The notes below the pieces were generated by a model, which saw nothing but the letters and a program-made list of their open reading frames with translations, had not been told where the DNA came from and searched no databases. From NCBI GenBank assembly GCA_030549205.1, contig JAUKTV010000028.1, forward strand, positions 62,001 to 126,000: a DNA stretch of 64,000 nt. The letters are read 5' to 3'. Source of the DNA: Apiosordaria backusii (Eukaryota; Ascomycota; Sordariomycetes; Sordariales; Lasiosphaeriaceae). This document shows positions 1-11,592 of the stretch, in pieces. The position numbers and the translations under genes are program-made. Positions within the stretch are counted from its first letter, which is position 1. Each line of letters starts with the position of its first letter.

Positions 1-1465
1 TTGGTGTGGCACGACGAAGGGATGATAAGGTAGGGACCCGCGAGCATGAGAGAAGCTTGAAAGCAATAAAACACAGAGTTGGTTGTCGAGGCGTAGATAG
101 AGTTTTGCGCCCACCAGATAACCCCCTCTTATGGCTTGATTCTTGCGCAACGTGACATGGAACTTGTGAGCATAATTGAGCATTTGCCACGAGGCCTTTG
201 CATGCCAAAGCCCCTTCTCTCACACTAATTCCGGTATGTTGCAAAATGAGCCGGTCCAGGATACGGTGGCAGCTCAATGTCCTCGTTGCGAGCAGGCTGC
301 TCATTGATGACATCTGCTCCGCCCGCTCGCTCTTCCCATCATCCGAGTGCCGGCGCACCGGTTCTTTTGCCTTGGGGGGCCGCTTGCCCAAGCTTTTCCA
401 GTTGATGCCGCAGCATGTATTGGCGCCGCCACAAAACAAATACCGCAAGAAAGCAACAGCAAACAGCAAAGGACAAAATTGACCACCCAGGATACATAGA
501 CAGAATATGAGAACTCTCAAGCACCCATCTTTGTTCAGGACTTTAGGTAGACAACATTGCCAGAAGGCGAGACCAACGAATACACCTATTATGCAGGATG
601 GAATAAGTGTAATATAAATAGTCACTCTCAGGTCTCTCTCTCTCCTCTTACTGCCAAGTTCAGGTTAAACAACTACGGATATGCAAGCGGGCTGGTCGCA
701 AACTTACGCCCGGTAATCGTCCCAATCAACCATCCTGAAAGTTTAATGCCGAACCTACGACTGAACCCAAATTTTGACTAGTACCCAGGTAGTGTGGCAG
801 ATGATTTTGATAGTCGTGCTTGAAGCTTCAAGTGGAAACGAAAGTGAGGAGGCGGAAGAGATAGAGAAATATGCAAACAAACTAGAAGTCTTCTAAAGAG
901 GGCAGTGAGGTGATTTTGTGGTTGGAGGCATAATAGAGTTTCCATTTCCTCAACACCACTTCCGCCTCCCGCTTTGTGGCTTGACCTGATCCACGAGGTA
1001 AGAGCAGTCTTGAGCAATTATCTTATCTGATCAAACTCACTGGTGAAAATATCACAAAAAGCGCACGACCTCCGCCCAGAGAATAGTGCATATCGGTCTT
1101 CATAAATCCTTAAGCGTGGAATAATACAAGCTCACCCCCCTAAAGCAAAAAGCACCATGGAAACACCCTCAACAACCCATAACGCCGTGTTACCAGAATA
1201 TTCATCCAAGCCATCATCCCAAGAATACCTTTGCATTACATAGTACCCTCGTAACAATCATCATATCCTCATCGAACCAACCCCTTCCTCCCATCGCCCC
1301 AACACACATCTTTCTCATATTTCCTCACCCCCTCGACCCATTGTCCTGTTTAGTAAGCCCCCCGACTCCTACTCCTCCTCCTCCCCCCCTCCCTAACCTC
1401 ATCCCTCCCATAAACCGCATACCCCCCCTCAGGTCCTCTACTCCGACTCCTGCTCTGCTCCCTCC
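1..1465. other. Intergenic, no gene supported
   Basis: Only short overlapping reading frames are present, none longer than about 95 codons and none with a recognisable domain, signal peptide or convincing splice structure. The stretch from about 1,130 to 1,465 is C-rich and T-rich and probably contains the 3' UTR of the minus-strand gene that ends at 1,466. I see no repeat or RNA gene. Confidence 0.5.
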
Positions 1466-1951
1466 TCACATAAACCGGCTGCGCCATAACCACTCCCCCC
1501 CAGTTTGTTCCACCTCCGTCATCCCCACCCTCCTCTCCCTCGAAACAGTCCTCGTCCGGGAATGACTGTGCCCCCTATGGTGATGGTGGGAGTGCCGTGA
1601 TCGGCTCCGGGAGGTGTGCCGAGCCGGGTACTCATCCCGAACGGACCCATACCAAGGTTTACCGGGCGCTGCTGGCTTGTTTGGCGGCGCGCCGAGGTTG
1701 GTGCAGGAGCGGATGATCCAGATGAGGAGGAGGAGGCCGGCGATGGAGCCGATTACTATTCCTGCGATGGCGCCGCCTGTGAGGGTGGTGGTTTCATCTG
1801 GGTCGGCGGTTACGGGGTTGTTGTTGTTGTCATTGGAGGTGGTGATGACCGTGACGGTGGGGGGGTTGGAGTCTTGGCGGGGGGAGAGGAGGGAGAGGGT
1901 TTTTGTGGTGAGGGTTGGGAGGTGGGTGAGTGCTAATGGTAGGGGCGCCAT
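1466..1951 (-). CDS. Small single-pass membrane protein with Ser/Arg/His-rich tail
   Basis: Predicted protein of 161 residues. The start at 1,951 lies in a strong Kozak context (CAAAATGG); the open frame continues upstream to 2,149 but that stretch has no ATG and is low-complexity Thr/Ala sequence from an imperfect CACCAC-type repeat, so I treat it as 5' UTR. The N-terminus is followed by a Thr/Asn-rich stretch and one hydrophobic helix with a glycine zipper (AIAGIVIGSIAGLLLLIWII, about residues 65-84). The cytosolic tail is rich in Arg, Ser and His (SRSRSRHSHHHHRGHSHSR) after a PWYGSVRDEYPAR motif. Such small one-helix proteins with an RS/H-rich tail recur in sordariomycetes; their function is unknown. 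Orientation (N-terminus outside) is inferred from the positive tail. Confidence 0.6.
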   Translation of the reverse strand: MAPLPLALTHLPTLTTKTLSLLSPRQDSNPPTVTVITTSNDNNNNPVTADPDETTTLTGGAIAGIVIGSIAGLLLLIWIIRSCTNLGAPPNKPAAPGKPWYGSVRDEYPARHTSRSRSRHSHHHHRGHSHSRTRTVSRERRVGMTEVEQTGGEWLWRSRFM

Positions 1952-2990
1952 TTTGGCGGTGGTGGTAGTGGTGGTTGCGGTGGTGATAGTGGTGGTTGCG
2001 GTGGTGATGAGGGTGATGCAGTGGCTGCGATGGAGAGGGTAGGTGGATTCTCTCGTTGATCTTAAAGAGGCGAGAATGTCGGAAAAGGAGGTGGACACTC
2101 GGACTCTGGACAAAACTGAAGAGGAAGGGATGACAGTGCTGATGGGCACTTGGGGCGCAGATGTTTTCTATGGGGCATAGTTGTGGCTGTCAATCAGGAT
2201 ATTATAAGCTATGGAGGGTGATGATGTAATTGTACATGAGGGTGGTAGTGAGTTTTTGGGGGGCTGTATGGATTGGGAATGGCTTCTTTTGTGTTTCAGG
2301 GGTATTGGTGGGCGGGTGGTTGGTCCATCTCGAACTTTTGGGTATTGCAGACCAGATTTGGGCTCGGCACTTGAAGAAAGAGTCACCAGAGTGAAGGAAA
2401 AGCGTGGGATTTAAGGCATCAACTTTTTAGCAAGTTTGATGATAGCCAGTTGCTTGTTACTTCTCTGTTGTTCAACACTCTCAAAATCAAGTGGGAAGAA
2501 ATAGTTAACAGGACTGTTAACAATTATATGTCAGTTACGAGAAGCGGCTAACATCTTCGTTTGACAAGACTCGACCCTGAATTTATATGCACAATGATGT
2601 CATACTTATCCCAGGCCTTCCGAGGCATCTCGCCCACCACTGCCAGCAAGACCGCAACATCGATGTCGTCGTCGTGCTATATTTCAATACAACACAAGTT
2701 CCGATTTTCGTATTTCAATTGTTCTTCGGACTTTTACCTGTATATGTCCTCGGTCTAAACCTGACATTGTTTCGCAACAAAGCCACGGGACTCCCAGCTA
2801 GCCCCACAAGAATAATACAACCCAAGAACCATGCCTTTATTCTCTCAGGGACTTCCCTGATGCTCATCTTTCATTGTTTGGAGTCTTTGGAGCTTCAAGT
2901 CAACATCAACAAGCCCAAAGCTTTCCAGTTTCGCCAGCACAAATCCACCATAACAGGGCTGACATCGACCGGAATAATAATCTCATCAAA
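1952..2990. other. Intergenic: upstream region of the membrane-protein gene and tRNA 5' flank
   Basis: The first part (to about 2,040) carries imperfect GGTGGT/GGTTGCGGT repeats that read as a Thr-rich low-complexity sequence on the minus strand and probably lie in the 5' UTR of the gene ending at 1,466. The rest holds only short frames without recognisable features. Confidence 0.45.
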
Positions 2991-3063
2991 GGGCGTGTGG
3001 CGCAATTGGTAGCGCGTTCGCTTTGCATGCGAAAGGTCTTGGGTTCGATTCCCAACTCGTCCA
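2991..3063 (+). tRNA. tRNA-Ala (anticodon UGC), intronless
   Basis: The 73 nt sequence folds as a full cloverleaf. The acceptor is GGGCGTG paired with CTCGTCC and discriminator A73; the D arm is GGCGCAATTGGTAGCGC; the anticodon stem TTCGC/GCGAA encloses TTTGCAT, giving anticodon TGC; the T arm is TTGGG TTCGATT CCCAA. The G3:U70 wobble pair, the main identity element for alanyl-tRNA synthetase, is present, and the U6:U67 mismatch matches the classical yeast tRNA-Ala acceptor stem. CCA is not encoded beyond chance. T-runs at 3,108-3,111 and 3,116-3,123 are candidate RNA polymerase III terminators. Confidence 0.95.
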
Positions 3064-3449
3064 TCATCTCACAGATCTTGCCATATAATCAGCAAGATAG
3101 ATCCATGTTTTGGTTTCCTTTTTTGTGGCTTGCTACTAACCCAACTGGTTTTTGGTCTGCCAAGCGTGAGTCTTTGAGCTTCGTTGCAGATAGAGGAATT
3201 TGTTATTAGATAACGAAACAATCGGTCACTGACCGTCATCTTTGGTCTTCTCTCGAGAGATGCATCAATGAACTGACATGCCGGCTATGGGCTATGGTAT
3301 TCCTGACTACGACATTTAAATGCTTGTTTGACACATGTCGAGCTTTCTTGACGCGGTGCCACAATGACTACCTGGTATCTTTAAGGGTCACTGTTTTAGG
3401 TAGTAGCGTTAGGTAGTAGCGTCTATTCTTTTGTCCACAACGTGTCTAC
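3064..3449. other. Intergenic between tRNA-Ala and the NLR gene
   Basis: Holds the candidate Pol III terminator T-runs just after the tRNA and a tandem GGTAGTAGCGT duplication near 3,400-3,421 (TTAGGTAGTAGCGT occurs twice in a row). Nothing else is recognisable. Confidence 0.5.
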
Positions 3450-6400
3450 CTACTCATCCTCGCCGTTACCGCCGTCGTTTCCATCTTCATCGTCACCCTC
3501 GCTACCCTCTTCTTCCTCTCCACCCTTCCACACAAAGTCCCTACCAGGGCCGCCAAAATTCGTCTCAAACTGCACCAGTCCACTGAACCCAACAATTGGG
3601 AACAGCCTACCCGATACGTCACCATCCTCATCGTCATAAACACCAACTTTGACACCATTCTTCGTAGCCCACATCTCCCTCGAAGCCAAATCGACACCGA
3701 CACCAATGGTATCCCCCACCTCACCGTACGAAGTACCGATAAAGTTCGTCCCCGACCCATCAGATGCATAAATCTCCCCTGCGCGTGAGTTATAAGCCCA
3801 CGATTTGGCATCCGGATTTGGATCATCCTCCTTGATGGCATCGCCGGGGAATCTCACACCGGCACCACCAACAGAGCTGAATCCAACTGCAATCAAAAGT
3901 CTCGACGGCCTAGGGGATGTGGGGTTGAACATGGACTCTGCCTCGGCGACGACAGGAGGCGGCCTGATTGTGATCTCGTAGTAATACCTATCCAATCCAG
4001 GAGGAAGAGGCTTGTCAGCCGAGATGGAAACTTTCTTCCCGGACGAGTGCTGAATCGTGATGCCGTCCTCTTGTACGCTCTTGGCTCCCACAACTGTTGC
4101 CCCAGGAAGCCCAGTGGACCACCGAGAGGGAAGATTCTTTACCCAAGTATCTTGCTGCTGAAGGAACTTCTCCGCTTCTTCGCTGCCCGAGTTGCGTACC
4201 AGCTCCACTGGCCTCCAACCAAACTTGTCTGGACGGCTGAGGTCCGCGTTCAGGGCCCAAAGCTGCTTGAGCAACTTTACGCTGCCGTTGGCGGCGCAAA
4301 TGGCAGCGAGCTCGGCATCTTGGATTGCGGCAGATGTGTCGGCGTTGATGAGCAGAGAGATGGTATCCTCAAAAGTGGGCGTCTTGACCACAGCCCATCG
4401 CTCGTATGCGAGGACGAGAGGGGTGCGAGATTTGGCGTCCTTGATAGAAGCATCTGCCTTTGCCTCTAGCAACAGACGTACACACCCCACATGCCCTCCC
4501 AGTGCAGCACGGTGCAAGGCTGTCATGCCTTTCTTTGCATCTTTGGCGTCGGTGGCGAGAGCATTGGCATCATTGCGCTCAGTAGAAACTTGGATCAACT
4601 TCAAGACAATGTCATCGAACCTACGCGATGCCGCTTGTCGAAGCGCTGTTCTTCCACTGCGACCTGATTTGTTAATATCCGCCAAAGGTATCTCACGCTG
4701 CACCAGGGCTTCCAGGATTAGAGACGATGTCTTGTGGTTTCCCTCGTTCCTCCCCAGCAAGGCAATGAAGAAGGGTGTCCATCCATGAACATCCACAATG
4801 TTCACATCGCAACCGTGATCGATCAGCAACTTTGCAATCTCTGTGGCTCCTCTCCGGCATGCCAAGTGCAGGGAAGTCCTCTTGAGGGTGTCAATCACGT
4901 TGGGATTGGCGCCATGCTCGAGTAGCAGGCGGGCTGCGTCGATGTGCCAACTGGCAATGGCTTCTTGCAGAGCAGTAGTGCCCTGAATATCCGTGTCATC
5001 AATCTCAACAACCCCCTCACGAAGGAGAATCTCCATGTTTTTCACCTGGCCATGCGTGGCAAGCATCTGCAAGGGACGCGCCGATGTGAGATTCTCAGCA
5101 TTAATGTCGGCCTTGTGCTTGATGAACGCAATCAACAGATCCTCAGGTGCTTCGGCTCGAAAGGCAAGCAGCAAGTGCAAAGGCGTGAACCCAAACGTGG
5201 CCTCAGGTGCGTTGATGTCTGCACCATGCTCCAAGATGATATCCAGCACGGCAGGATCAGTCCCCTCTTTGGCGAAGATGTGCAGTGGTGTCCAGTTATG
5301 CGGGTCGGTCCCGACGCGAGGATCCACGCCATGTTGAAGCAACAGCTGAACGCCGTGAAGCTTCTGGTCGTTCTTGATCCAGTAGTGAAAGGCACTGAGT
5401 CCCCACTTGCTTTTTGTGTTTGCGTCTGCGCCATTTTCCAGCAACAGTGTCATCATCTCCGGCCGGTTTCCAGCTGAAGCTGCTGCTTGTACCGGAGTGA
5501 AGCCGTTGGACACCTCGTTAACATCGCTGCCATCCTGGAGGAGACGCTCTGCCCAACACGTCAGGCCAAGATAGGCAGCAACATGCAGTGGCTTGTGAGA
5601 GCCGCTGGCAAGGGTGTACTCTCGTTCCTCGAGAGGGTTGGAGACTGGGAGACTCGTTTGCCAGGCGAAGAAGAGTTCAGTATTGGAAGAAAAAGAGTCA
5701 AGCTCCTTCACTAACTCTGCCCACGCGCTGCTGCCTGCTCTCTCCTCCGGAGACAGCAGCTCTTCGGCCTTGCGAAGATGATATGCCCAGTTGAGAATTT
5801 CGTATCTCACATGCTGCGCAGGTTCATCCTCAGAGTCCGAGTCGCTATCTCCCTCGTTGTCCACGCCAAGGTCCTCGATGTCGAAATAGCTGGGATCTAT
5901 GATATCTTCTTCATCTTCAGAATCCTCCTCCGGTAGCACCATCTTCTCAGTAAGCATTTGTTGCGGTGGCAAGACCTCGACTTGCCAGTCTGGAACCTTC
6001 GATTCCGGAATACTGATCAGACCAGTCCGTTTCTGGAAGAGAGGGTGGTTGAGATGCCGTAAACAAGCCAGAGCTAGCTGCAACTGCCCTTCGCGGGCAT
6101 CAATTTTGAGCGCCTTGTGCAAGGTATCGGTGGCTTTGCACTTGGCGCAAAACTCGGCGGGAGTCAGTTCGTCGTCCGCTTCAGATACCACTTCGCTCGA
6201 GTTGCAGAAGAAATCCTCGATATCGTCAAGCTCTCCCAGAGGCGCATGAACAATGAACCTGCCATCCACGGCGCTGAGTTTGAGGATGCCCTCGGCTGCT
6301 TGCCGAAGCTGTTCATTTTCCAGGATCGAAATGTCATCAAAGTCAACATCATCCTCGGTCTCTTCAGAGAGTGGTTCATCGAGAGGGTGTGCGTATGTGC

Positions 6401-8545
6401 CTTGAAAGTCATCCATCACCTCTCGAGCCGAGATCTGATTGTCCTTAGAGAGCGTGACCCAGGTCAGAGCAGTCTTGAGAAGGCCGGCGTAGTTAGGCCT
6501 CAGGGTGCGTAGGGCCTTGGAATACACATCGCTCAGCCCGCCTGGAAGGTCTTGAAGTCGCTTGGAAAGCGGTCTTTGGAAGGGCTCTCGTATGAAAGGG
6601 ATCGCAGTTTTGACGATGTAAGAGAATTTGGACTGCGCCTTGTCCAAGATAGCAGCCGTGGCCTCTTCGCGTTCCTTGGCGTTAAGTCCTGGGATTTTGT
6701 CGAGCTCATCGGCTAGGAATCCATGGAGGTCATCCCCATTCTGTTCACCAACATCGATAATCAGCTCGTCGGGAAAGTTCTGATCATGCTCATACTCGGT
6801 TTGGAAGGTGGTCGAAGAGCTGCACCCACAAGGATCAGAATGTGATTCTTGACCAATTCATTGGCCTGATCCCGAAGAGAACGAAGTTCCCGCAGTAGTG
6901 TCCGCTGGTGTTCACCCTCAATGGTGGACTTGCTAATCCCATCGACAACCACCACCACGTCTCTCCTCAGGAGCCGCACTAGTTTGCAAAACCCGTCGAC
7001 GAACTCTGGAAAGCCAGACATGCGCTCCCTTTCGTGAGGTTGGGCGTTTTGCAAGCTTGCCTTGGCGGTTTTGAACACTGCACTGCAGCTCTCCAGGAGA
7101 CTGGCGTTCTTAGTCTCCAAAGCCAACTCGTAGAGCTGGGAAAGCAAGGTGTGCAAAATGGTGTCGGATATGATGGCTTGGTCTTTGCCGTCCCTCGCGT
7201 CTGGATTGCAGGTGACATAGAGGGAGGCTGTGTCCGGTTTCCACCCATCCTCCGAGTCATCCTCGACTGCATCACCCTGGCCCGGAAGAAACTGTCTGAC
7301 AATTGATGCCACGACATACGACTTTCCGGTTCCTTCTTGGCCTGTGATACACAGCATCTCACAATCATCTGAGTCCTCCCAACTCTGATACTCTTGCTCG
7401 TCAAAGACCCACTTGCAAATGCCCTTAGGCATGGCATCGATCGCATCAATGGTGTTGCCCAAAACCCTCCGACAACCCTCCAGCGGCTGAAGAGCTTCTT
7501 GGTAGGCCTTGTAGTCATCAAGGGCAGAGTCCCACGGAGACTTGCGTTTGGTGTTGTTTGCCAACTCGTCCATTCTCTGGGCGATCAAGTCGATCTTGTG
7601 GTGGAAGGTCTCAAACTGCTTGATAGAGTCCGCAATGTCGGCCACAACCGTTGACACACCCTCGAGCTGGGTGAGAGTCTTGTCCTGGAAGGCACCTTGG
7701 CTGCCCTCAAGGATTTTCTTTTTGAGAGACGCAATTGTGTCACGCTTCTCTTCGAATTTGCCCTCTCGGAAGCCGTTAGTGGGCCACAGAATATGCGTAT
7801 TGAAAGGGGTACTAGGCGTTGATTTTGCTGGGACATGTATTGAATTTTGTTTGAGGGGGTGTGTAAAGATAGTGAAAAGGTGTGTAAAGATAATGCGTAT
7901 GTATCGATACGAGTTTTGACATACCTTGGAAGAGCCGAAGAAGTCCTTGAGGCCATGCTTGAGCCGAGCAAAGGATCCAGCTGTGATGTGGCGCTTCACG
8001 GCAAAAGAGAAATCGAGAACGGCCACGTAGGTCTCCGTTACGTCCTGGAAGAGCTTTTCGACCAGCGGGCTGGGCTTCCAGTTCTTCTTGCCACGCTCAT
8101 CGTAGAGCCGGTCGTAATGGCGAACAATGATCATAATCTCACTGATATCACTGAGGGCCGTGCCAAAGAACTTGTACAGCTCATAGTTGCTGTGGATGGC
8201 CGTGAGGGTCAGTTTGACCGCGTACCAGGCCAACCCAACGCTCTCCGGTGCGCCCTCAGTCAGATAGTCGCCGGCGGTAATGAAGTTATCGATATTCTCC
8301 ATGATATTGGTGATCCACGATTCTGGAATCTCCACATCTGCTGAGAGCTTCTTACTGCCGTACTTCTTGCCGGTAGCTGCCTGCAGCTCCTGGGCCGCAT
8401 CTCTCGCGTCCTCGGGTGCTGCATTTTCGCGAAGAAATTCCTTCAGTAGTTCGACTTCTTTCGGTTCGGTATAGCGCTCCTGTTTTGACTTTTTGAAGCG
8501 GTCAAAAGCCTCATCGTACAGACTGCTGTGAGCAAGCGGGCCCAT
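3450..8545 (-). CDS. NLR (STAND) protein: Goodbye-like, NACHT, winged helix, ankyrin repeats, SPRY; one frame break
   Basis: One gene in two exons (7,925-8,545 and 3,450-7,762). The intron 7,763-7,924 has donor GTATGT, a CTAAC branch and an AG acceptor. The ATG at 8,545 is the first in frame (the frame opens upstream without ATG). The N-terminal helical region (about residues 75-200, with AWYAVKL) resembles the Goodbye-type domain of fungal STAND proteins. Walker A is GQEGTGKS at 348-355; Walker B-like VVVVVDG follows, then a winged-helix segment (LPGGLSDVYSKAL), about a dozen ankyrin repeats, and a SPRY domain in the last 190 residues. A one-base loss near 6,825-6,829 (CCC on the plus strand) breaks the frame inside NACHT just after LILVG; adding one base gives about 1,644 continuous residues. 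Expected role: oligomerising immune or allorecognition receptor with ankyrin/SPRY ligand sensing. The function is inferred from architecture. Confidence 0.85.
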
Positions 8546-11500
8546 AATGACTGCTTCCGCGTGTGAACTCTCCACTCTTCAAGCTGGGACGGAAGTCAGT
8601 TGTGATGTGCGGATATTATATAGGGGGGTACAATTTGAAGGACCAGCAGGCTCCTTGGTATCCAGGGAAGCAAGGGGTTGGTATACGGGAAAGGCGTTCA
8701 ACAACTGCGGTTCAGGGGCCGAGACACAATAGATATACCTACACAAATCGTTCAAACCAGTGTTTTAGTTGTGTTAGTGCTAGGGTGAGATCTGTTGGCT
8801 GTGCCCGGGAACGATTGAGGGGCATGCAATGAGGAGTAAGGTTGAACCGACAACATGGTGTGGAAGGGTACCTAGACATGGTTATAGGCCGGGGAGGAGT
8901 GGTCGTCAGATTTAAGTCTCCTGCCCCATCTCCTTGACGCGATGGGGATAAGGCCGAGATGACGCAGGGCGGTATCGGGGTAGCGGGCATCGTTCTGGCT
9001 GTCTTGTGAGTCTGCATAAGAAAAGAGATCAAGAGAGGGGATTCGCTCGCTCGTTCCATTGAGGTCCACTGAAGTTGCTGGTCTCACGGCGTCGGGCAGG
9101 TACGCTAAGGCCAAGGCCCTGGGATACTGGTGTTTCACCACCCCAAAATCGACGACCACCCATGCTCATAGTCACGTGATGCATCTTCAACTTGATCAGT
9201 CTAGACAGCTCCGGCTCAGCTTCGGCTAATATCTACCCATTGAACAGCACAGCCTAACCGAAGAGCCCAAAAATGGACCTCGTGTAAGCAGGGGCCCAGA
9301 GCTGGGACATTTGAATTCGCAATAACCACCACCCAGAACTTCTTGGACAATTTATCTCTCCCTCCGCTTGGGGATGCTTATTAGTCTTTGATACTGGCGA
9401 TATTATGAGATGCCTTTGCTAATGAGCGTTGTTAGGAGATGAAGGGTATCGTACATCGAGACCTGAGTGCTTGCCAAGTGGCTGTATTTAGAAGACGGCC
9501 TCGTGCCAGGGTAGCCTGAAGGGGGCACTCTCCGCATTCCTTTTCCACATATCCTTCCCTTACTGTCAGAAAAGAGGTGTGGTCAACCGAGCTGAATGGA
9601 GCTCAGCTGTGCTGAGCTCTGGTGTGGGTAACTGAGCTGAATGGAGCTCAGGGGAGCTGAACTGACGTAGTCAGTTCAGCTGGTCAAGGCTACCATTTGC
9701 CACCAACGTTGCCACCATTCACAGTCATAAGAATAAGCTCTCTAGCGAAGCCAGAGAGCAACAGACAGAATCACACAAGCAATACAATCAATCAGTCGCA
9801 ATCCAGAGTGCCGTGTTTCTGACAGCAGCTGAGCCAAGTTCTACTCCAGCAACTTGGCCAGTTGTCCTTATTAGATGTCGAGGTGGCCGGAGTGTACACA
9901 AAAGAATTCCTAAGACACATCTGGGTGAATTATAATAAGGAGCCCACTTCGGCACACTACACTATTTACTTAACAACAGGCTTAGAGTATACACTTCAAA
10001 TCCAAGCCAAGTTGGCCTTATACCTGGAGCTCGAACTCCAAGAGGAAATGACACTGGAGATTCCCGAATCTAACGACCTGTGGGAGGAGCCCATTCCTGG
10101 AATATGGAACATCTACCATGAGATTTAGAAGGACTGTGGAAAGGTAATAGAAGAATGGGAGTTTAGGCAGCATTTGATAGTACAAGACATAATGTGGCCG
10201 CGGGACGATCCCCGAGCCCGATTCCCTAGGTTGTGACTGGCGTTTTTACTGGCTTGAAATCTCAGGCTGCTCTGTCGATGCCATCTTGAGCCCTGGCGGG
10301 AGCTTGTGGAATATCTATCGGAAAGCCTTGCTCAAGGCAGCTCACAAACGTGAGGTTAACAACCACACCTGGTTCTTGGCTACTGGGAAATCTTAGTAGG
10401 GTGGCCTGAGCCGCAGCCCAGGGTCTAGCAGGGGCCCTCATTCATCCGACTGCAGACATAGCACTGAGGCGATTGATTAGCGTACTTGGTAGTCATGGGC
10501 TACTGCTACTTATGTGTGCGAAAGCTCTCCTCGATCTAGAACTTGAATTGATCGTTGTGAGAAAGGCAAGAATCATCCCTCCGATATGTAGACGGGGGAT
10601 TCTACGCCGATGGCGAGGTCATACTCCCAATGATGTTATGCATGGCCTGGTACCTGCTTGGGTGGTAAACGTCGCTGATGACGGACCTCGGCATCTACTT
10701 ACAGGCAAGGATTCGCGAGGCGATGCCCGACCTCATTCACCCCCGCCGATGAGGCCCTGTTTCCATGATTGTGTTGTTACGTGGTGCCAGTAGAAATGGC
10801 CGCGCCATATTGGGAGAGGGCTGGATATCTGAGGAAAATAGTTCGCATTAGTCTCTCTTCAAACAGTTCATCCTTGTCTTTGACGCCGGTGCGACTGATG
10901 CCGTTCCACTATGCCCAGTTCACCGCTAACGTCTGCTGGGTTCGCTGTGGCCCCGGTCAAACCCCCAACTGAAAGGAGATTGTTCGTTTGTTTGGGCACG
11001 CCAAGATGAGTGCCGTTGCTCATCCTACAGCTAGCGTCTATGTGGCGGCTCTCGTCGAGGCTAACATCGCCTACGTGTACGGGTTGTGTCTTGCTGGCTC
11101 GATCTGGCGACGCACGCAATGCTAGTTTTGAAGCTCTACACCGCGTAGTATGATTCAGAAGCATACTGGTGCAAACGGTAACGACCTAGGGAGCCACCGG
11201 GTGGGCGGAAAATTCGTGTGGTGATGTGTGGGTCGAGTTACATGTGAGGATTAAAGCTAGGGCCCTTCTTGTCAGCGTTGGATTGCGCCTTTGGTTCCCA
11301 GCGACTTGCCTTCGGCTCAGCCTGATCGGTGGATCTGCAGCGAACTGCCGTAGGCTCGATCACAAATTCTGCCCCACGGTTAATTCTTTTATTCATTTCG
11401 TTCTCAAGACCCTACTAGCGTGACATTTTGCAACGTCCGCTACATTGTTGACACGCGTTCGGCATGATGCCAAAACTCTTTTACCTTGGTTATGGTTTCT

Positions 11501-11592
11501 AGACGCTCTCTGGTCTGGCGAGCAGCTTCTGTTAAGCAATAAGAAATGCATTCGGTAAGAGTCTCATTGGACTATTTTCAGTAGCTTGTCTT
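8546..11592. other. Long intergenic stretch with repeat cluster and degenerate sequence
   Basis: About 3 kb without a supportable gene. The region just upstream of 8,546 is the NLR promoter. From about 9,580 there is a cluster of direct and inverted repeats (listed separately), followed to about 10,450 by sequence with short frames such as 88 codons at 9,862-10,128 that I cannot assign; it may be an eroded transposon. The interval 10,450-11,590 shows only short frames. Confidence 0.4.
9589..9681. repeat. Cluster of direct repeat and two palindromes (AGCTGA/TCAGCT family)
   Basis: An exact 18 bp direct repeat GAGCTGAATGGAGCTCAG lies at 9,589-9,606 and 9,634-9,651. Two perfect hairpins overlap it: GAGCTCAGC-TGT-GCTGAGCTC (9,599-9,619) and a 12 bp arm palindrome AGCTGAACTGAC-GTA-GTCAGTTCAGCT (9,655-9,681). 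Such dense subterminal repeats are typical of hAT-like DNA transposon ends, but no transposase is recognisable next to them, so the assignment is only a suggestion. Confidence 0.75.

Noticed and set aside
1952..2149. N-terminal extension of the small membrane protein
   Set aside because: The frame is open but starts with GTG and encodes low-complexity Thr repeats; the ATG at 1,951 has a strong context.
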